A stretch of DNA of 64,000 bases from Vibrio hepatarius. Its GTDB lineage: Bacteria > Pseudomonadota > Gammaproteobacteria > Enterobacterales > Vibrionaceae. Position numbers and translations under genes: made by a program. Shown one piece after another: positions 19,008 through 28,949 of the stretch. The stretch lies in NCBI RefSeq assembly GCF_018860525.1, contig NZ_JAHKPM010000024.1, forward strand, positions 1-64,000. Reading direction: 5' to 3'. The notes beneath the pieces were generated by a model that did not search any database, was not told where the DNA came from, and worked only from the letters and a program-made list of their open reading frames with translations. How positions within the stretch are numbered: position 1 is the stretch's first letter; every line of letters starts with the position of its first letter.

Positions 19008-19607
19008 ATGTCGCAAAAACTAATCGATGCTGGGCTAATGCCTGTACAAATGAAGGCTAAACTTGATGTTTTTATGCAAAAAATTCAGTTGTTGGGTGAG
19101 ACACTCAAGATAGATTTGCAGACCTTACAAGCAGACCATATTGCTCTGCGTCTTAACGATAAGGAATTGGCAAGGTTGGCGCATAAAGAATGGCTTAAAG
19201 AGGGACGTGAAATTTCAACCGCAATGATAAACGGTCGTCCAATCATAGTGATTGAACTTACGCAGCCTTTTAGGCTCTCTCATTGGTCTATTGAGTGTCT
19301 TGAACTACCGTATCCAGCACAAGGTAAGGTATATCCATCTCAGTGCTGGGAACATGTTGAATTTATTGTCCCTTCTTTGGCCAAAACAGCTGAAGAGTAC
19401 CTTGCAGATGTAAGATTGAAATACCCAAGCCTAGCTTCTCAATGGGATGAGCTGAGTCGACAAGGTATTGCGGTGAAACTATCGAGCCCTAAAGGAGAAG
19501 GAGAGAGGGTTAATAATCCTACCATAGCTTTTAAGTATCAAAACATTTGCATTAAGCTTCATCCTCATTCATTGAAAAAAATTGTAGAGTCAGAACAACT
19601 AGCCTAA
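19008..19607 (+). CDS. yecM: YecM family protein (VOC-like fold)
   Basis: The 199-residue protein aligns by eye along its length with E. coli YecM: LQADHIALR, MINGRPI, HWSIECLELPYP, WEHVEFIVP, KLSSPKGEGERVNNPT and IKLHPHSL. The fold is of the glyoxalase/VOC type with conserved His and Glu that could hold a metal; the function is unknown. The ATG at 19008 was preferred to the frame's first TTG 14 codons earlier because it fits the family length. Its 3' end overlaps the convergent M16 peptidase gene by nine bases. Confidence 0.9.
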   Translation: MSQKLIDAGLMPVQMKAKLDVFMQKIQLLGETLKIDLQTLQADHIALRLNDKELARLAHKEWLKEGREISTAMINGRPIIVIELTQPFRLSHWSIECLELPYPAQGKVYPSQCWEHVEFIVPSLAKTAEEYLADVRLKYPSLASQWDELSRQGIAVKLSSPKGEGERVNNPTIAFKYQNICIKLHPHSLKKIVESEQLA

Positions 19608-22373
19608 TTCAGTGTCTTTTGGCCTGAGCTGAAACTCTTCTACAGAGCCAATTTCAACCCCAATATCGAGAGGGCCTGAAGCAAGGTGGGAGTGCCCTTT
19701 CGCGTGCATAATAAGCCTATTGGCGGTTCTGGGCTTAAGCTGATTAACAACAAAGCGGATCATGTCAGCGCGACTCAGCTTTTTCAATTCATCAAGCACA
19801 CGTTCTTTGTGATCGAAGCTGTAATCTTTGTTGCCAATAGCAACCCAAAGCCTTTGAGCTCGAGTTTTTAAAGTAGTATCAGGCGCGGAAATTTGGCTCC
19901 AAAGGCCTCGTTTACTACTGTGCCACTGGTAATCATTAAGCTCGAGTAACACCATATAGAAGGCGTTGAGGAATTCGTCGATAGATCTAATTAGTTCAAT
20001 CGGTGCTGCATTTGGTGATTGTACATAAAGGACTAAACCTGGGTGTCGATTTAGTGGTAAGTTGCCTGTTCCAACCATATAACCGAGTTGTTGTTTAGTC
20101 CGTATTTCATTGAAAAATGTTGCCGACATTAAATGGTTGGCGAGTAAATATAGAGCGATATTGTGCGGTTCAATATCGTCACATTGATAGTACACAACAA
20201 TAGCAGAATCTTCTTGGTTGGATTCAATAGAACGCTGAAAAGAGCCGTTTTTACCCAGCATAACCAGAGGCCTCAGAGATTCTTCGTAGCTTTGGTTTCT
20301 AACTCTGAGAGCGTCTTTCAGGGTATCACCAAGTTTGATGGTTTCTGCTCGAGTCCAATCACCATATACAAACATTTCTACATGCAGTTTTGCTAGGATA
20401 GAAGAGACGAACTCTTCCAGTTCCTTAACTTGAAGGCTCTCTAAGGCAGACAATAATTCATCATATGGTGGATTGTTGGGTTGCAGCATTCCTGTCATGG
20501 CATTAAACAATTGTGAGATGGGTTTATCGTGAGCTGCATTCTTCCAGTTTCTGATTAACTGTTGCTTAATAGTGTCAAAACGTTTTGCATTGAATTCTCG
20601 ATTGGAGAACCGCTTAAGAATCATTGTCATTAGTTCAGGTTGCTTTTTGCTAAAGCCCGATAAGGTTAGAGTCACACCTCCTTGATGTGAGTACATGTTG
20701 TAACTCATACCTGCGATTTCTGCTTGATAAGTTTCTTTAGCTAAAGAGTCGAGGAACATTTCTACGCATATTCTTGTTTTGACTATGTTCTTGGCATTTG
20801 CAACAGAATTCGGGCTATCGATTGCTACAAAAATGACGCCTTTAGGTACTCTGAACTCACCGTCTTGTAGATGCCAAAGCTTAAAGCCTGGTAGGTCTTG
20901 GAGTACCTCTGGAACTGACGAGTGACTTTCAATAGGGAGAGGGTCTAAATCATAACAAATAAACGGGTTTATAGGTGGTAGAGCGAAACTTAAACTGCTT
21001 TGTGCTGTAAAGTGTGATCTTTGCTGTGGAGTAAAAGAATTAACGGAATAAGGTGTGCCATACCATTTGGCTTTTTTATCATATTTGTAGCCTTTTGCAA
21101 TCAACGTAGCGCGTAAATTGTCTATGGTAAAATAGGTAAAAAGTTGTCTTAAAAGTTCTTCATCATAATTATTCATGACATAGTCTCCATAGACTATGTC
21201 TTCAGGTGGATAATGTTGCATGTTAATGACTAAGTGGCTGACTAAATCAATGGGTCTTGTGGGTTCTTGAAAGCGAAAAGCTGATTCTAAAACAGCTTGT
21301 TTTTCAAGATAACGCCATTGATCAAAACCTTGTTGGTTAATCAAAGATAGATATGAAAATAGAGCTTGAATGATATCATCCATATGCTCTAGGCCCGTAT
21401 GAGTCAAAGCACAACTTATTGTAAATTCACGATAGTTACTGCCGCTGGTGCCTCCTCCTGCTGAAAGTGAGGTTATCCACCCTTTTTCCTTCAGCGCAAG
21501 CATTAAACTACCTTCACCCTCATAGCCGAGTAAATGAGCAAAGTAGGACATAGGTTTTTGGCGGTAGTACTTGTCTAGGCTGGGTAAAGGGAAAGATAGT
21601 ATGAGCTTACGAATCTCTTTAATTGGCTCAATGTTGGCCAAAATGGCGGTAGAATTTGAATCTATGTAAGCCACATCAATCGATTTTCCTGAGAGACCGC
21701 TATTTGGAATAGACGAAAATTTATCTTTTATCCATTGTTCCAACTCATCGAGAGATTGAGGGCCTAAGATTACCAATGTCATTAAATCAGCAGAGTATTT
21801 CTCTTGGTGGAAATCAACTATCTCACTTCTGATTGATTGTCCATTTCTATCAGCCAAAGTTGTTTGGTTACCGACTGAAAATTTTGCGAAAGGGTGATTA
21901 GGATTAACCAGTTCTTTGTGAACTTGATATAGCCGACGTGAATCATCGTTGAGTTTGAGTTTAAACTCTGAGTCAACGGCTTGGCGCTCTTTATCAAGCG
22001 CTTCAGAATTAAATATAGGAGCAGTGAAAAATTGGCTAAATCTATCGAGACAGTTACAAAATGAAGTTGGCATCACGTCAAAAAAGAAGCAGGTATGCTC
22101 AGCGCCAGTCCAAGCGTTATTACTTCCGCCATGTTGATTGACATAATTTTGGAAGTCACCAATTTTGGGGTACTTTTCTGTACCTAAAAATAACATATGT
22201 TCTAGATAGTGCGCCATTCCCTGTCGGTCATCAGGATCGTCGAAGTGTCCAACATTGACAGCTAATGCTGCTGCTGACTTTTGGGCATTTTTGTCCCGAA
22301 TGACCAATACTTTGAGCCCGTTTGTCAACGTTAAGTAGCGATATTGATTGGTGTTATTCGGGCTTAGGTGCAC
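19599..22373 (-). CDS. Insulinase-family (M16) zinc metallopeptidase
   Basis: This large pitrilysin/insulysin-like peptidase degrades short peptides in an enclosed chamber. The inverted zinc motif HYLEH lies near residues 55-59, and a distal Glu sits in the region about 75 residues on. Length is about 924 residues (E. coli PtrA 962). Unlike PtrA it shows no signal peptide, so it is probably cytoplasmic. I set the start at the GTG at 22373 because GGAGAG lies six bases before it and VHLSPNNTNQYRY fits vibrio homologues as I remember them. The only upstream alternative is a TTG at 22409, just after an in-frame stop and with a poor ribosome site. Confidence 0.92.
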   Translation of the reverse strand: MHLSPNNTNQYRYLTLTNGLKVLVIRDKNAQKSAAALAVNVGHFDDPDDRQGMAHYLEHMLFLGTEKYPKIGDFQNYVNQHGGSNNAWTGAEHTCFFFDVMPTSFCNCLDRFSQFFTAPIFNSEALDKERQAVDSEFKLKLNDDSRRLYQVHKELVNPNHPFAKFSVGNQTTLADRNGQSIRSEIVDFHQEKYSADLMTLVILGPQSLDELEQWIKDKFSSIPNSGLSGKSIDVAYIDSNSTAILANIEPIKEIRKLILSFPLPSLDKYYRQKPMSYFAHLLGYEGEGSLMLALKEKGWITSLSAGGGTSGSNYREFTISCALTHTGLEHMDDIIQALFSYLSLINQQGFDQWRYLEKQAVLESAFRFQEPTRPIDLVSHLVINMQHYPPEDIVYGDYVMNNYDEELLRQLFTYFTIDNLRATLIAKGYKYDKKAKWYGTPYSVNSFTPQQRSHFTAQSSLSFALPPINPFICYDLDPLPIESHSSVPEVLQDLPGFKLWHLQDGEFRVPKGVIFVAIDSPNSVANAKNIVKTRICVEMFLDSLAKETYQAEIAGMSYNMYSHQGGVTLTLSGFSKKQPELMTMILKRFSNREFNAKRFDTIKQQLIRNWKNAAHDKPISQLFNAMTGMLQPNNPPYDELLSALESLQVKELEEFVSSILAKLHVEMFVYGDWTRAETIKLGDTLKDALRVRNQSYEESLRPLVMLGKNGSFQRSIESNQEDSAIVVYYQCDDIEPHNIALYLLANHLMSATFFNEIRTKQQLGYMVGTGNLPLNRHPGLVLYVQSPNAAPIELIRSIDEFLNAFYMVLLELNDYQWHSSKRGLWSQISAPDTTLKTRAQRLWVAIGNKDYSFDHKERVLDELKKLSRADMIRFVVNQLKPRTANRLIMHAKGHSHLASGPLDIGVEIGSVEEFQLRPKDTELG

Positions 22374-22565
22374 AAGTTGCTCTCCGCTTGAGGTTGTGAT
22401 GTATTGCAACGCTTTCTATCAATTTTTGGAAGAAAGGTCCAAATAGCTGTCTTTTAGCATGATTGAGGTAAATGTAAATTTTCTTCCTGACAAATATAAG
22501 CATACACAATTTCTTAACCGATACATCAAGAATGTTACGAAAGTCTAAGTCTGAAGGTGGGCGCT

Positions 22566-22574
22566 TGATATAAT
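22566..22574 (+). promoter_or_regulatory. Extended -10 promoter for sixA
   Basis: TGaTATAAT fits an extended -10 element (TGn plus a perfect TATAAT), about 80 bases upstream of the sixA ATG. No good -35 is visible, as is common with extended -10 promoters. The rest of the 281-base gap between the M16 gene and sixA shows nothing else I can support. Confidence 0.5.
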
Positions 22575-22654
22575 TATCGGTCATATGAGACATGTGTGGC
22601 ATTATCGCCAATAGACTCGTTTTATTAAAAGAATCACAGATTTAGGAATAAGCA

Positions 22655-23119
22655 ATGAAAATACTTATTATGCGTCATGGCGAAGCTGAGCATTATGCTG
22701 CCACAGATGCGGAGCGTGCATTGACGAATAAAGGCCGGAGTGATTCGATAAAATCCGCTAGTCTGTGTGCCGACAAAGGCTTTGTTCATATTGATATGGT
22801 ACTTGTCAGTCCTTATTTGAGAGCTCAGCAGACTTGGCAAGCTATTTCGTCTTGTTTTAATGCTAAGCACATTAAAGTCTGTGATGATATTACCCCATAT
22901 GGTGATGCGGCTCATGTTGGAGATTACATTGCAGCAATTGCTGAAGTTGAACGCCCGAAATCGATCCTATTGGTTTCTCACTTGCCTCTAGTCGGATATC
23001 TGACGGCTGAGTTTGTACCAAAAATAGTCCCCCCTATGTTTCCAACATCTGGAATTACATGCATAAATTATGATGTTATTAATCGGCGTGGTGAACTAGA
23101 TTTCCACATTCATCCCTAG
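22655..23119 (+). CDS. sixA: Phosphohistidine phosphatase SixA
   Basis: SixA is a small histidine-acid phosphatase acting on phosphohistidine proteins; in E. coli it acts on ArcB and the nitrogen PTS protein NPr. The RHG motif is in MKILIMRHGEAEHYA, with TNKGRSDS after it and the second catalytic His in VSHLPLVGYL. Length is 154 residues (E. coli 161). AGGAAT precedes the ATG. It is divergent from the M16 gene and upstream of the flagellar block. Confidence 0.94.
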   Translation: MKILIMRHGEAEHYAATDAERALTNKGRSDSIKSASLCADKGFVHIDMVLVSPYLRAQQTWQAISSCFNAKHIKVCDDITPYGDAAHVGDYIAAIAEVERPKSILLVSHLPLVGYLTAEFVPKIVPPMFPTSGITCINYDVINRRGELDFHIHP

Positions 23120-23203
23120 ATCGATTTAAATTAATGGTTTGACATTTAGTTCTTAAATTTCTTAGTCGCCTTGAAGTGTTAGCCATAAAATTGACATTTT
23201 ATA

Positions 23204-23219
23204 TGGACTGAAATTTGCA
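23204..23219 (+). promoter_or_regulatory. Sigma-54 (RpoN) promoter upstream of flhA
   Basis: TGGACTGAAATTTGCA has the invariant GG and GC separated by exactly ten bases (GG 23205-23206, GC 23217-23218) and a good -12 box TTGCA. The -24 box is imperfect after TGG. Middle-class flagellar operons of Vibrio, including flhA-flhF-flhG-fliA, are known to depend on RpoN and FlrC. It lies 49 bases upstream of the flhA ATG. Confidence 0.7.
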
Positions 23220-23267
23220 TCTTCATTTAAATCCTTAAATTCAGGTTGACTAATACCTTCTATCGCT

Positions 23268-25361
23268 ATGAAATTTACGTTGCCATTTGCTGATAAATTA
23301 CCCTCAATACCTCAAAGAGCGATGCCTGCTATTGGTGCTCCTATCATGGTATTGGCCACATTGGCGATGGTGGTTCTGCCGATACCTCCCTTTATATTGG
23401 ACTTATTTTTTACGTTTAATATTGCTCTTGCAATGGTGGTTCTATTAGTCACCGTTTATACGCGCAGGCCGCTGGATTTTGCGGCCTTTCCTACCGTACT
23501 TCTTATTGCGACTCTTTTGCGTTTAGCCTTGAATGTTGCCTCTACACGAGTGGTATTGCTCTATGGTCAAGAAGGAACAGGTGCTGCGGGTAGTGTCATA
23601 GAGGCATTTGGTAGTGTGGTTATAGGTGGTAACTATGCAGTCGGTCTGGTTGTATTTATGATCCTGATGATCATAAATTTTATGGTGGTCACTAAAGGTG
23701 CAGGACGTATTTCTGAAGTGAGTGCTCGATTTACATTGGACGCTTTACCAGGTAAGCAAATGGCAATAGATGCCGATCTCAATGCTGGCTTGATTGATCA
23801 GGACCAGGCGCGAACCCGACGTCAAGAAGTGACAAAAGAAGCTGACTTTTATGGCTCGATGGATGGTGCATCCAAGTTTGTGAAAGGGGATGCGATTGCC
23901 GGTATTTTGATTCTTTTTATCAACATTATTGGTGGTCTATCTATTGGAATGATTCAATATGATTTAGCTTTTATAGAGGCTATTCATATCTACACCTTAT
24001 TGACCATTGGTGATGGCCTTGTCGCACAAATTCCGTCGCTCTTATTATCCATTGGTGCGGCAATTATGGTAACTCGTCAAAATACCGATCAGGATATGGG
24101 TGAGCAGGTTGTTTTCCAACTATTTGATAATCCGAAAGCCTTAATGATTACGGCAGGCATTCTAGGAGTGATGGGACTAGTTCCAGGTATGCCCCATTTT
24201 TCTTTCTTACTTCTTGCTACCTTAGCTGGTGGATCGGCTTATTGGATTCATCGAAAGCAAAAGCAAAGTTCTGAAAATGCCAAGCTTCCAGCGACAAAAG
24301 ATAAAGAAGCGCCAACACCCAAAGAACTATCGTGGGATGATGTTCAACCAGTTGATATTATTGGGCTTGAGGTTGGTTATCGTCTTATTCCATTGGTTGA
24401 TAGAGAGCAAGGGGGAGAGTTGCTCGAGAGGGTTAAAGGAGTCCGCAAAAAACTCTCTCAAGACTTTGGGTTTCTTATTCCTGCAGTGCATATACGTGAT
24501 AATCTTGAGCTAAGCCCTAACAGTTATCGTATTACCTTGATGGGAGTGGCGGTAGGTGAGGCGGAAATTCGGCCAGATATGGAATTGGCTATTAACCCAG
24601 GTCAAGTGTATGGAATGGTGGAAGGCGAACCAACCATAGATCCTGCTTTCGGTCTAGAAGCAACATGGATCAAAGATGACCAACGTGAACATGCACAAGC
24701 TCTTGGTTATACGGTGGTTGATTCTTCAACTGTTTTGGCTACCCATTTAAGCCAACTCCTTACTAATAATGCTTCTCACCTAATTGGTCATGAGGAAGTA
24801 CAAAACTTACTCGAAATGCTTGGGCGCAGTACCCCTAAATTAGTGGAAACTTTTGTACCTGATCAATTACAACTTGGTGCTGTGGTTAAAGTGCTGCAAA
24901 ATCTACTCAACGAAGCTGTGCCTATCAGGGATATCCGAACCATAGTTCAGACATTGGCTGAATATTCGAGCAAGAGTCAAGAACCTGACATATTAACTGC
25001 AGCAGTTCGAATTTCTTTGAAACGATTAATTGTTCAAGAAATCAATGGTATAGAGCCGGAATTGCCAGTAATTACTTTGATTCCTGAATTGGAACAGATA
25101 TTGCACCAGACAATGCAGGCGTCTGGAGGAGAATCTGCGGGAATCGAGCCTGGTTTAGCAGAGCGACTGCAATCTTCATTAACTCAAGCTACACAAGAGC
25201 AGGAGTTGAAAGGGGAACCGGCGGTACTTCTCACCTCAGGTGTATTGCGTTCTACATTAGCGAAGTTTGTGAAGAACACAATTCCATCACTGCGGGTACT
25301 CTCTTATCAGGAGATTCCAGATGAGAAACAAATACGCATTGTTCAAGCTGTTGGTAACTAA
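23268..25361 (+). CDS. flhA: Flagellar export apparatus protein FlhA
   Basis: FlhA is the large export-gate component of the flagellar type III secretion system in the inner membrane. The 697-residue protein has about eight N-terminal membrane helices with the FHIPEP-type signature around RFTLDALPGKQMAIDADL, and a large cytoplasmic C-terminal domain from about residue 340 that binds chaperone-substrate complexes. Length equals the family norm (~690-700). It is first in flhA-flhF-flhG-fliA-che. Confidence 0.97.
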   Translation: MKFTLPFADKLPSIPQRAMPAIGAPIMVLATLAMVVLPIPPFILDLFFTFNIALAMVVLLVTVYTRRPLDFAAFPTVLLIATLLRLALNVASTRVVLLYGQEGTGAAGSVIEAFGSVVIGGNYAVGLVVFMILMIINFMVVTKGAGRISEVSARFTLDALPGKQMAIDADLNAGLIDQDQARTRRQEVTKEADFYGSMDGASKFVKGDAIAGILILFINIIGGLSIGMIQYDLAFIEAIHIYTLLTIGDGLVAQIPSLLLSIGAAIMVTRQNTDQDMGEQVVFQLFDNPKALMITAGILGVMGLVPGMPHFSFLLLATLAGGSAYWIHRKQKQSSENAKLPATKDKEAPTPKELSWDDVQPVDIIGLEVGYRLIPLVDREQGGELLERVKGVRKKLSQDFGFLIPAVHIRDNLELSPNSYRITLMGVAVGEAEIRPDMELAINPGQVYGMVEGEPTIDPAFGLEATWIKDDQREHAQALGYTVVDSSTVLATHLSQLLTNNASHLIGHEEVQNLLEMLGRSTPKLVETFVPDQLQLGAVVKVLQNLLNEAVPIRDIRTIVQTLAEYSSKSQEPDILTAAVRISLKRLIVQEINGIEPELPVITLIPELEQILHQTMQASGGESAGIEPGLAERLQSSLTQATQEQELKGEPAVLLTSGVLRSTLAKFVKNTIPSLRVLSYQEIPDEKQIRIVQAVGN

Positions 25362-25391
25362 TGGCTAAGTGCGAAAAGATGGATATTGATT

Positions 25392-26867
25392 TTGAAGATT
25401 AAACGATTTTTTGCCAAGGACATGCGCACCGCTTTGCTACAAGTAAAAAGTCAGCTGGGCGATGATGCAGTAATCATGTCAAATAAAAAAGTCGCTGGTG
25501 GCATAGAAATTGTGGCAGCGGTCGATAACGAGACAGCTGCTGCACGTTCGGCCGCTAAACCAACCTCTCAACCTCAGAAAAATAGTACCCAAGCGGCTTC
25601 TGCCACTCAAAGTAATGTTAATAGTAAACAGCGTACGTTAGACGAAGACAAAGTCAGCTTACAAGCCAAAGTTGATAGTGGCTCAACGACTAAACGTTTT
25701 GCGAATATGCTTAAACAATACAACAACGCTACCGCGAATGGTAATGATAGTGAGGCATCAAATGCTGACTCATTGTCATCATTACTCAAACGGCAGTCGG
25801 GTTTACGAAAAGAAGTCAACGGAGTAAAACTCCGAGAAGACTCTCCTCTTGCTAGACTGATAGCCCAGGACAAAGGCGCCGAACATCAACCACGTTTGGA
25901 CCCAACTCGTTATGAACGTAATCAACTAGATGAGTCAGCTGCGAGTGGTGAAGATCTAGAAGAAATGCGCGAAGAGATGACATCAATTCGTCGACTTTTA
26001 GAACATCAGGTCTCAGGGCTAATGTGGCAGGAAGTTGAACGTCGTGAGCCACTAAGAGCAATGCTTATAAAACGTTTGGAGCGTATGGGAGTGTCGGCAG
26101 ATCTTGCCGATCAACTCGCTTGTTACATTCCAGAAGATACGGCTCCAACTAAAGCGTGGAAAGCATTATTGGGCTTAGTTTCCGACCAAGTTCCAATTTC
26201 CAAACAAGATATTCTGAAGCGTGGAGGTGTGGTTGCTTTACTCGGACCTACAGGCGTTGGAAAAACGACCACGGTTGCAAAGCTTGCCGCAAGAGCTGCT
26301 ATGGAATATGGCTCTGACAATGTCGCTTTGGTTACAACAGATACATACCGTATAGGGGCGCATGAGCAGTTGGCAATTTACGGGCGTATTATGGGATGTG
26401 CTGTAAAAGTTGCTAAAGATTCCAAAGAGTTAGCCGATGTAATTTACCAGTTAAGAAATCGCCGTTTAATTTTGGTTGATACTGCAGGTATGGGACAGAG
26501 AGATGTTCGTCTGTCTGAGCAGTTGGATACATTAATGCACGAGAGTGGTGAAGTAATTCATAGCTATCTAGTATTACCGGCAACAGCTCAAAGGAAGGTA
26601 TTGCAAGAGACTATCGATCATTTTCAAAGGATACCCTTATCAGGGTGTATTCTTACTAAATTAGATGAGTCCTTAAGTCTAGGTGAATTTGTTAGTGTTG
26701 TAGTACAAAATTCTCTGCCAGTTGCTTATATCGCGAATGGACAAAGAGTTCCAGAAGACATTGTGATAGCGCAACCTAAATATATGGTAGCTAAGGCAAA
26801 TGAATTGTTAGAGAAGTCGACAGATAACGAACCTCACTATTGGAATAGTGAAGCTGAAAGGTTCTAG
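25392..26867 (+). CDS. flhF: SRP-type GTPase FlhF (polar flagellum placement)
   Basis: FlhF marks the cell pole and positively controls flagellar number and assembly in vibrios. It is an SRP-family GTPase with an N-terminal basic region, a low-complexity linker, and a C-terminal NG domain carrying the P-loop GPTGVGKTTTVAKLA, DTYRIGAHEQL, DTAGMGQRD and TKLDE. I chose the TTG at 25392 (MKIKRFFAKDM, 491 residues) because GGA ends eight bases before it. A TTG two codons earlier would sit only two bases from that ribosome site. Confidence 0.95.
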   Translation: MKIKRFFAKDMRTALLQVKSQLGDDAVIMSNKKVAGGIEIVAAVDNETAAARSAAKPTSQPQKNSTQAASATQSNVNSKQRTLDEDKVSLQAKVDSGSTTKRFANMLKQYNNATANGNDSEASNADSLSSLLKRQSGLRKEVNGVKLREDSPLARLIAQDKGAEHQPRLDPTRYERNQLDESAASGEDLEEMREEMTSIRRLLEHQVSGLMWQEVERREPLRAMLIKRLERMGVSADLADQLACYIPEDTAPTKAWKALLGLVSDQVPISKQDILKRGGVVALLGPTGVGKTTTVAKLAARAAMEYGSDNVALVTTDTYRIGAHEQLAIYGRIMGCAVKVAKDSKELADVIYQLRNRRLILVDTAGMGQRDVRLSEQLDTLMHESGEVIHSYLVLPATAQRKVLQETIDHFQRIPLSGCILTKLDESLSLGEFVSVVVQNSLPVAYIANGQRVPEDIVIAQPKYMVAKANELLEKSTDNEPHYWNSEAERF

Positions 26868-26880
26868 GCGGCGGACGATT

Positions 26881-27768
26881 ATGACGAAAAAAATGATACA
26901 AGACCAAGCAAGCGGGCTACGTCGCTTAACTCAACCTTCTCTAACCAAAGTTATTTCGGTGACGGGTGGTAAAGGTGGTGTTGGTAAATCCAATGTGACC
27001 TTGGGGCTAGCGATATGTATGGCCCGTCAGGGAAAAAAGGTCATGGTACTAGATGCTGACCTTGGCTTAGCAAATGTTGATGTTATGCTTGGAATACGGT
27101 CAAAAAAAAATCTTGGCCATGTACTCGAGGGTGAATGTGAACTCAAAGATGCTATTGTTGAAGGACCGTATGGGATAAAGATAATTCCGGCAACATCAGG
27201 TACACAAGCAATGACGGAACTGTCTCATGCGCAGCACGTTGGCCTAATTCGCGCTTTCGGTAGCTTAGAAGATGAGATGGATGTATTGCTCATTGATACT
27301 GCCGCTGGAATTTCAGACATGGTGGTTAGTTTTTCACGTGCCGCTCAGGATGTGGTCGTTGTTGTTTGTGATGAACCTACATCCATCACTGATGCATATG
27401 CTCTGATCAAACTTTTAAGTAAAGAACACCAGGTTCAAAGATTTAAAATCGTCGCTAATATGGTCAGAAGTTATCGTGAGGGAAGAGAATTGTTCGCAAA
27501 ATTGACCTTGGTCACAGAGAGATTCTTGAATGTTGGTATTGAACTCGTAGCATGTATCCCATTAGATGATAAAGTTCGACAAGCTGTTAAAAAACAAAAG
27601 ATTGTTGTGGACGCTTTCCCACGTTCACCTGCGTCATTAGCTCTTGGTTCATTAGCAAATAAGGCATTAACTTGGCCAATTCCTAAAACACCGAGTGGAC
27701 ATCTGGAGTTTTTTGTAGAACGCTTACTTCATAGAACAGAGATGTTAGAGGAACCATTTGGTGAATAA
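26881..27768 (+). CDS. flhG: MinD-like ATPase FlhG (FleN), flagellar number regulator
   Basis: FlhG antagonises FlhF to keep a single polar flagellum. It is a ParA/MinD ATPase with the deviant Walker A GGKGGVGKSN, switch II region LIDTAAGI and a C-terminal amphipathic stretch. The ATG at 26881 (MTKKMIQDQASGLRRL, 295 residues) follows the flhF stop by 13 bases and gives the conserved DQASGLRR N-terminus needed to stimulate FlhF-like partners. An in-frame start 11 codons earlier lies inside flhF. Confidence 0.95.
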   Translation: MTKKMIQDQASGLRRLTQPSLTKVISVTGGKGGVGKSNVTLGLAICMARQGKKVMVLDADLGLANVDVMLGIRSKKNLGHVLEGECELKDAIVEGPYGIKIIPATSGTQAMTELSHAQHVGLIRAFGSLEDEMDVLLIDTAAGISDMVVSFSRAAQDVVVVVCDEPTSITDAYALIKLLSKEHQVQRFKIVANMVRSYREGRELFAKLTLVTERFLNVGIELVACIPLDDKVRQAVKKQKIVVDAFPRSPASLALGSLANKALTWPIPKTPSGHLEFFVERLLHRTEMLEEPFGE

Positions 27769-28495
27769 GGCCTTGACCTATGACCAATACGCAAATCAAG
27801 ACAGTCGGCGAGCATTTTTAGAGAAATACTCGGTGCTCGTTAAACGCATTGCGCACCATTTAATTGGGCGACTACCACCTAGTGTTCATGTTGAGGATCT
27901 TATCCAAGCTGGAATGATAGGACTGCTAGAAGCTCAAAAAAATTACGATGGTAGCAAAGGAGCTAGTTTTGAAACCTATGCTGGTATTCGTATTCGGGGT
28001 GCTATGCTTGATGATATACGTCGTGGAGATTGGGTCCCTCGTTCAGTGCACAAGAACAGTCGGGAAATAAGCCAAGCGATTTCACAATTAGAAGGTGAGC
28101 TAAGCCGTGATCCAACAGATGCCGAAGTTGCCAAACAAATGGAGATGACCCTAGAACAATACCACAATGCCTTGGCGGACATTAATTGTTCCCGTCTAAT
28201 TGGTATTGACGATTTAGGAGTATCGGAGGATGCGATTTCTCATGAAGATTCAGATGAAGAAAATATCCCATTTCAAGGGGTTGCAGATGAGTATTTTCGC
28301 ACTGCTCTGATAGAATCAATTAAATCACTTCCAGAAAGAGAAGCTCTTGTACTTTCGCTTTATTACGATGAGGAGTTAAACTTGAAGGAAATCGGCGAAG
28401 TAATTGGTGTTAGCGAGTCACGTGTCAGCCAGATACTAAGCCAATCAATGCAACGTCTACGCACAAAGCTAAGTGTCTGGACAAACGATGACTAG
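27761..28495 (+). CDS. fliA: Flagellar sigma-28 factor FliA
   Basis: FliA directs late flagellar and chemotaxis transcription and is held by FlgM until the hook is complete. Sigma region 2 (DLIQAGMIGLLEAQ, then SFETYAGIRIRGAMLDDIRR), region 3 and region 4 (LKEIGEVIGVSESRVSQI) are present. The GTG at 27761 (NKALTYDQYAN) is chosen because GAGGAACC lies before it. It overlaps flhG by eight bases, suggesting coupled translation. Length is 244 residues. Confidence 0.96.
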   Translation: MNKALTYDQYANQDSRRAFLEKYSVLVKRIAHHLIGRLPPSVHVEDLIQAGMIGLLEAQKNYDGSKGASFETYAGIRIRGAMLDDIRRGDWVPRSVHKNSREISQAISQLEGELSRDPTDAEVAKQMEMTLEQYHNALADINCSRLIGIDDLGVSEDAISHEDSDEENIPFQGVADEYFRTALIESIKSLPEREALVLSLYYDEELNLKEIGEVIGVSESRVSQILSQSMQRLRTKLSVWTNDD

Positions 28496-28528
28496 AAATC
28501 ACTGATATCGAACTCAGTGGAGGCAATT

Positions 28529-28909
28529 TTGAAAAAAGATATGAAGATCCTTATTGTTGACGACTTTTCAACAATGCGCCGTATCGTTAAGAACTTACTT
28601 CGTGACTTGGGTTTTAATAATACTCAAGAAGCTGATGATGGCTTAACGGCGCTACCAATGCTCAAAAAAGGTGATTTCGAATTTGTTGTGACAGATTGGA
28701 ACATGCCTGGTATGCAGGGCATCGACCTTCTAAAGCATATTCGCGCCGATGATGAGCTTAAACATTTACCTGTACTGATGATCACAGCAGAAGCGAAGCG
28801 TGAGCAGATTGTTGAAGCAGCGCAAGCAGGTGTTAATGGATACATAGTTAAACCGTTCACTGCTGCAACATTGAAAGAAAAATTAGACAAAATCTTCGAA
28901 CGTTTATAA
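28529..28909 (+). CDS. cheY: Chemotaxis response regulator CheY
   Basis: CheY-P binds the flagellar switch to change rotation direction. It is a single receiver domain with acidic pair DD (11-12), phospho-accepting Asp56 in VVTDWNMPG, and the conserved Lys in YIVKPF. It closely resembles V. cholerae CheY3. I chose the TTG at 28529 (126 residues) because GGAGG lies five bases upstream. A GTG at 28517 would give 130 residues but overlaps that ribosome site. Confidence 0.96.
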   Translation: MKKDMKILIVDDFSTMRRIVKNLLRDLGFNNTQEADDGLTALPMLKKGDFEFVVTDWNMPGMQGIDLLKHIRADDELKHLPVLMITAEAKREQIVEAAQAGVNGYIVKPFTAATLKEKLDKIFERL

Positions 28910-28949
28910 GTCAAAAAATTGACGCAGGGACGTGAAAGGCTAATTGAGA

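Noticed and set aside
22354..22611. 85-codon minus-strand frame overlapping the M16 peptidase start
   Set aside because: It overlaps the 5' end of the peptidase and the sixA promoter region in the wrong frame, with no recognisable motif.
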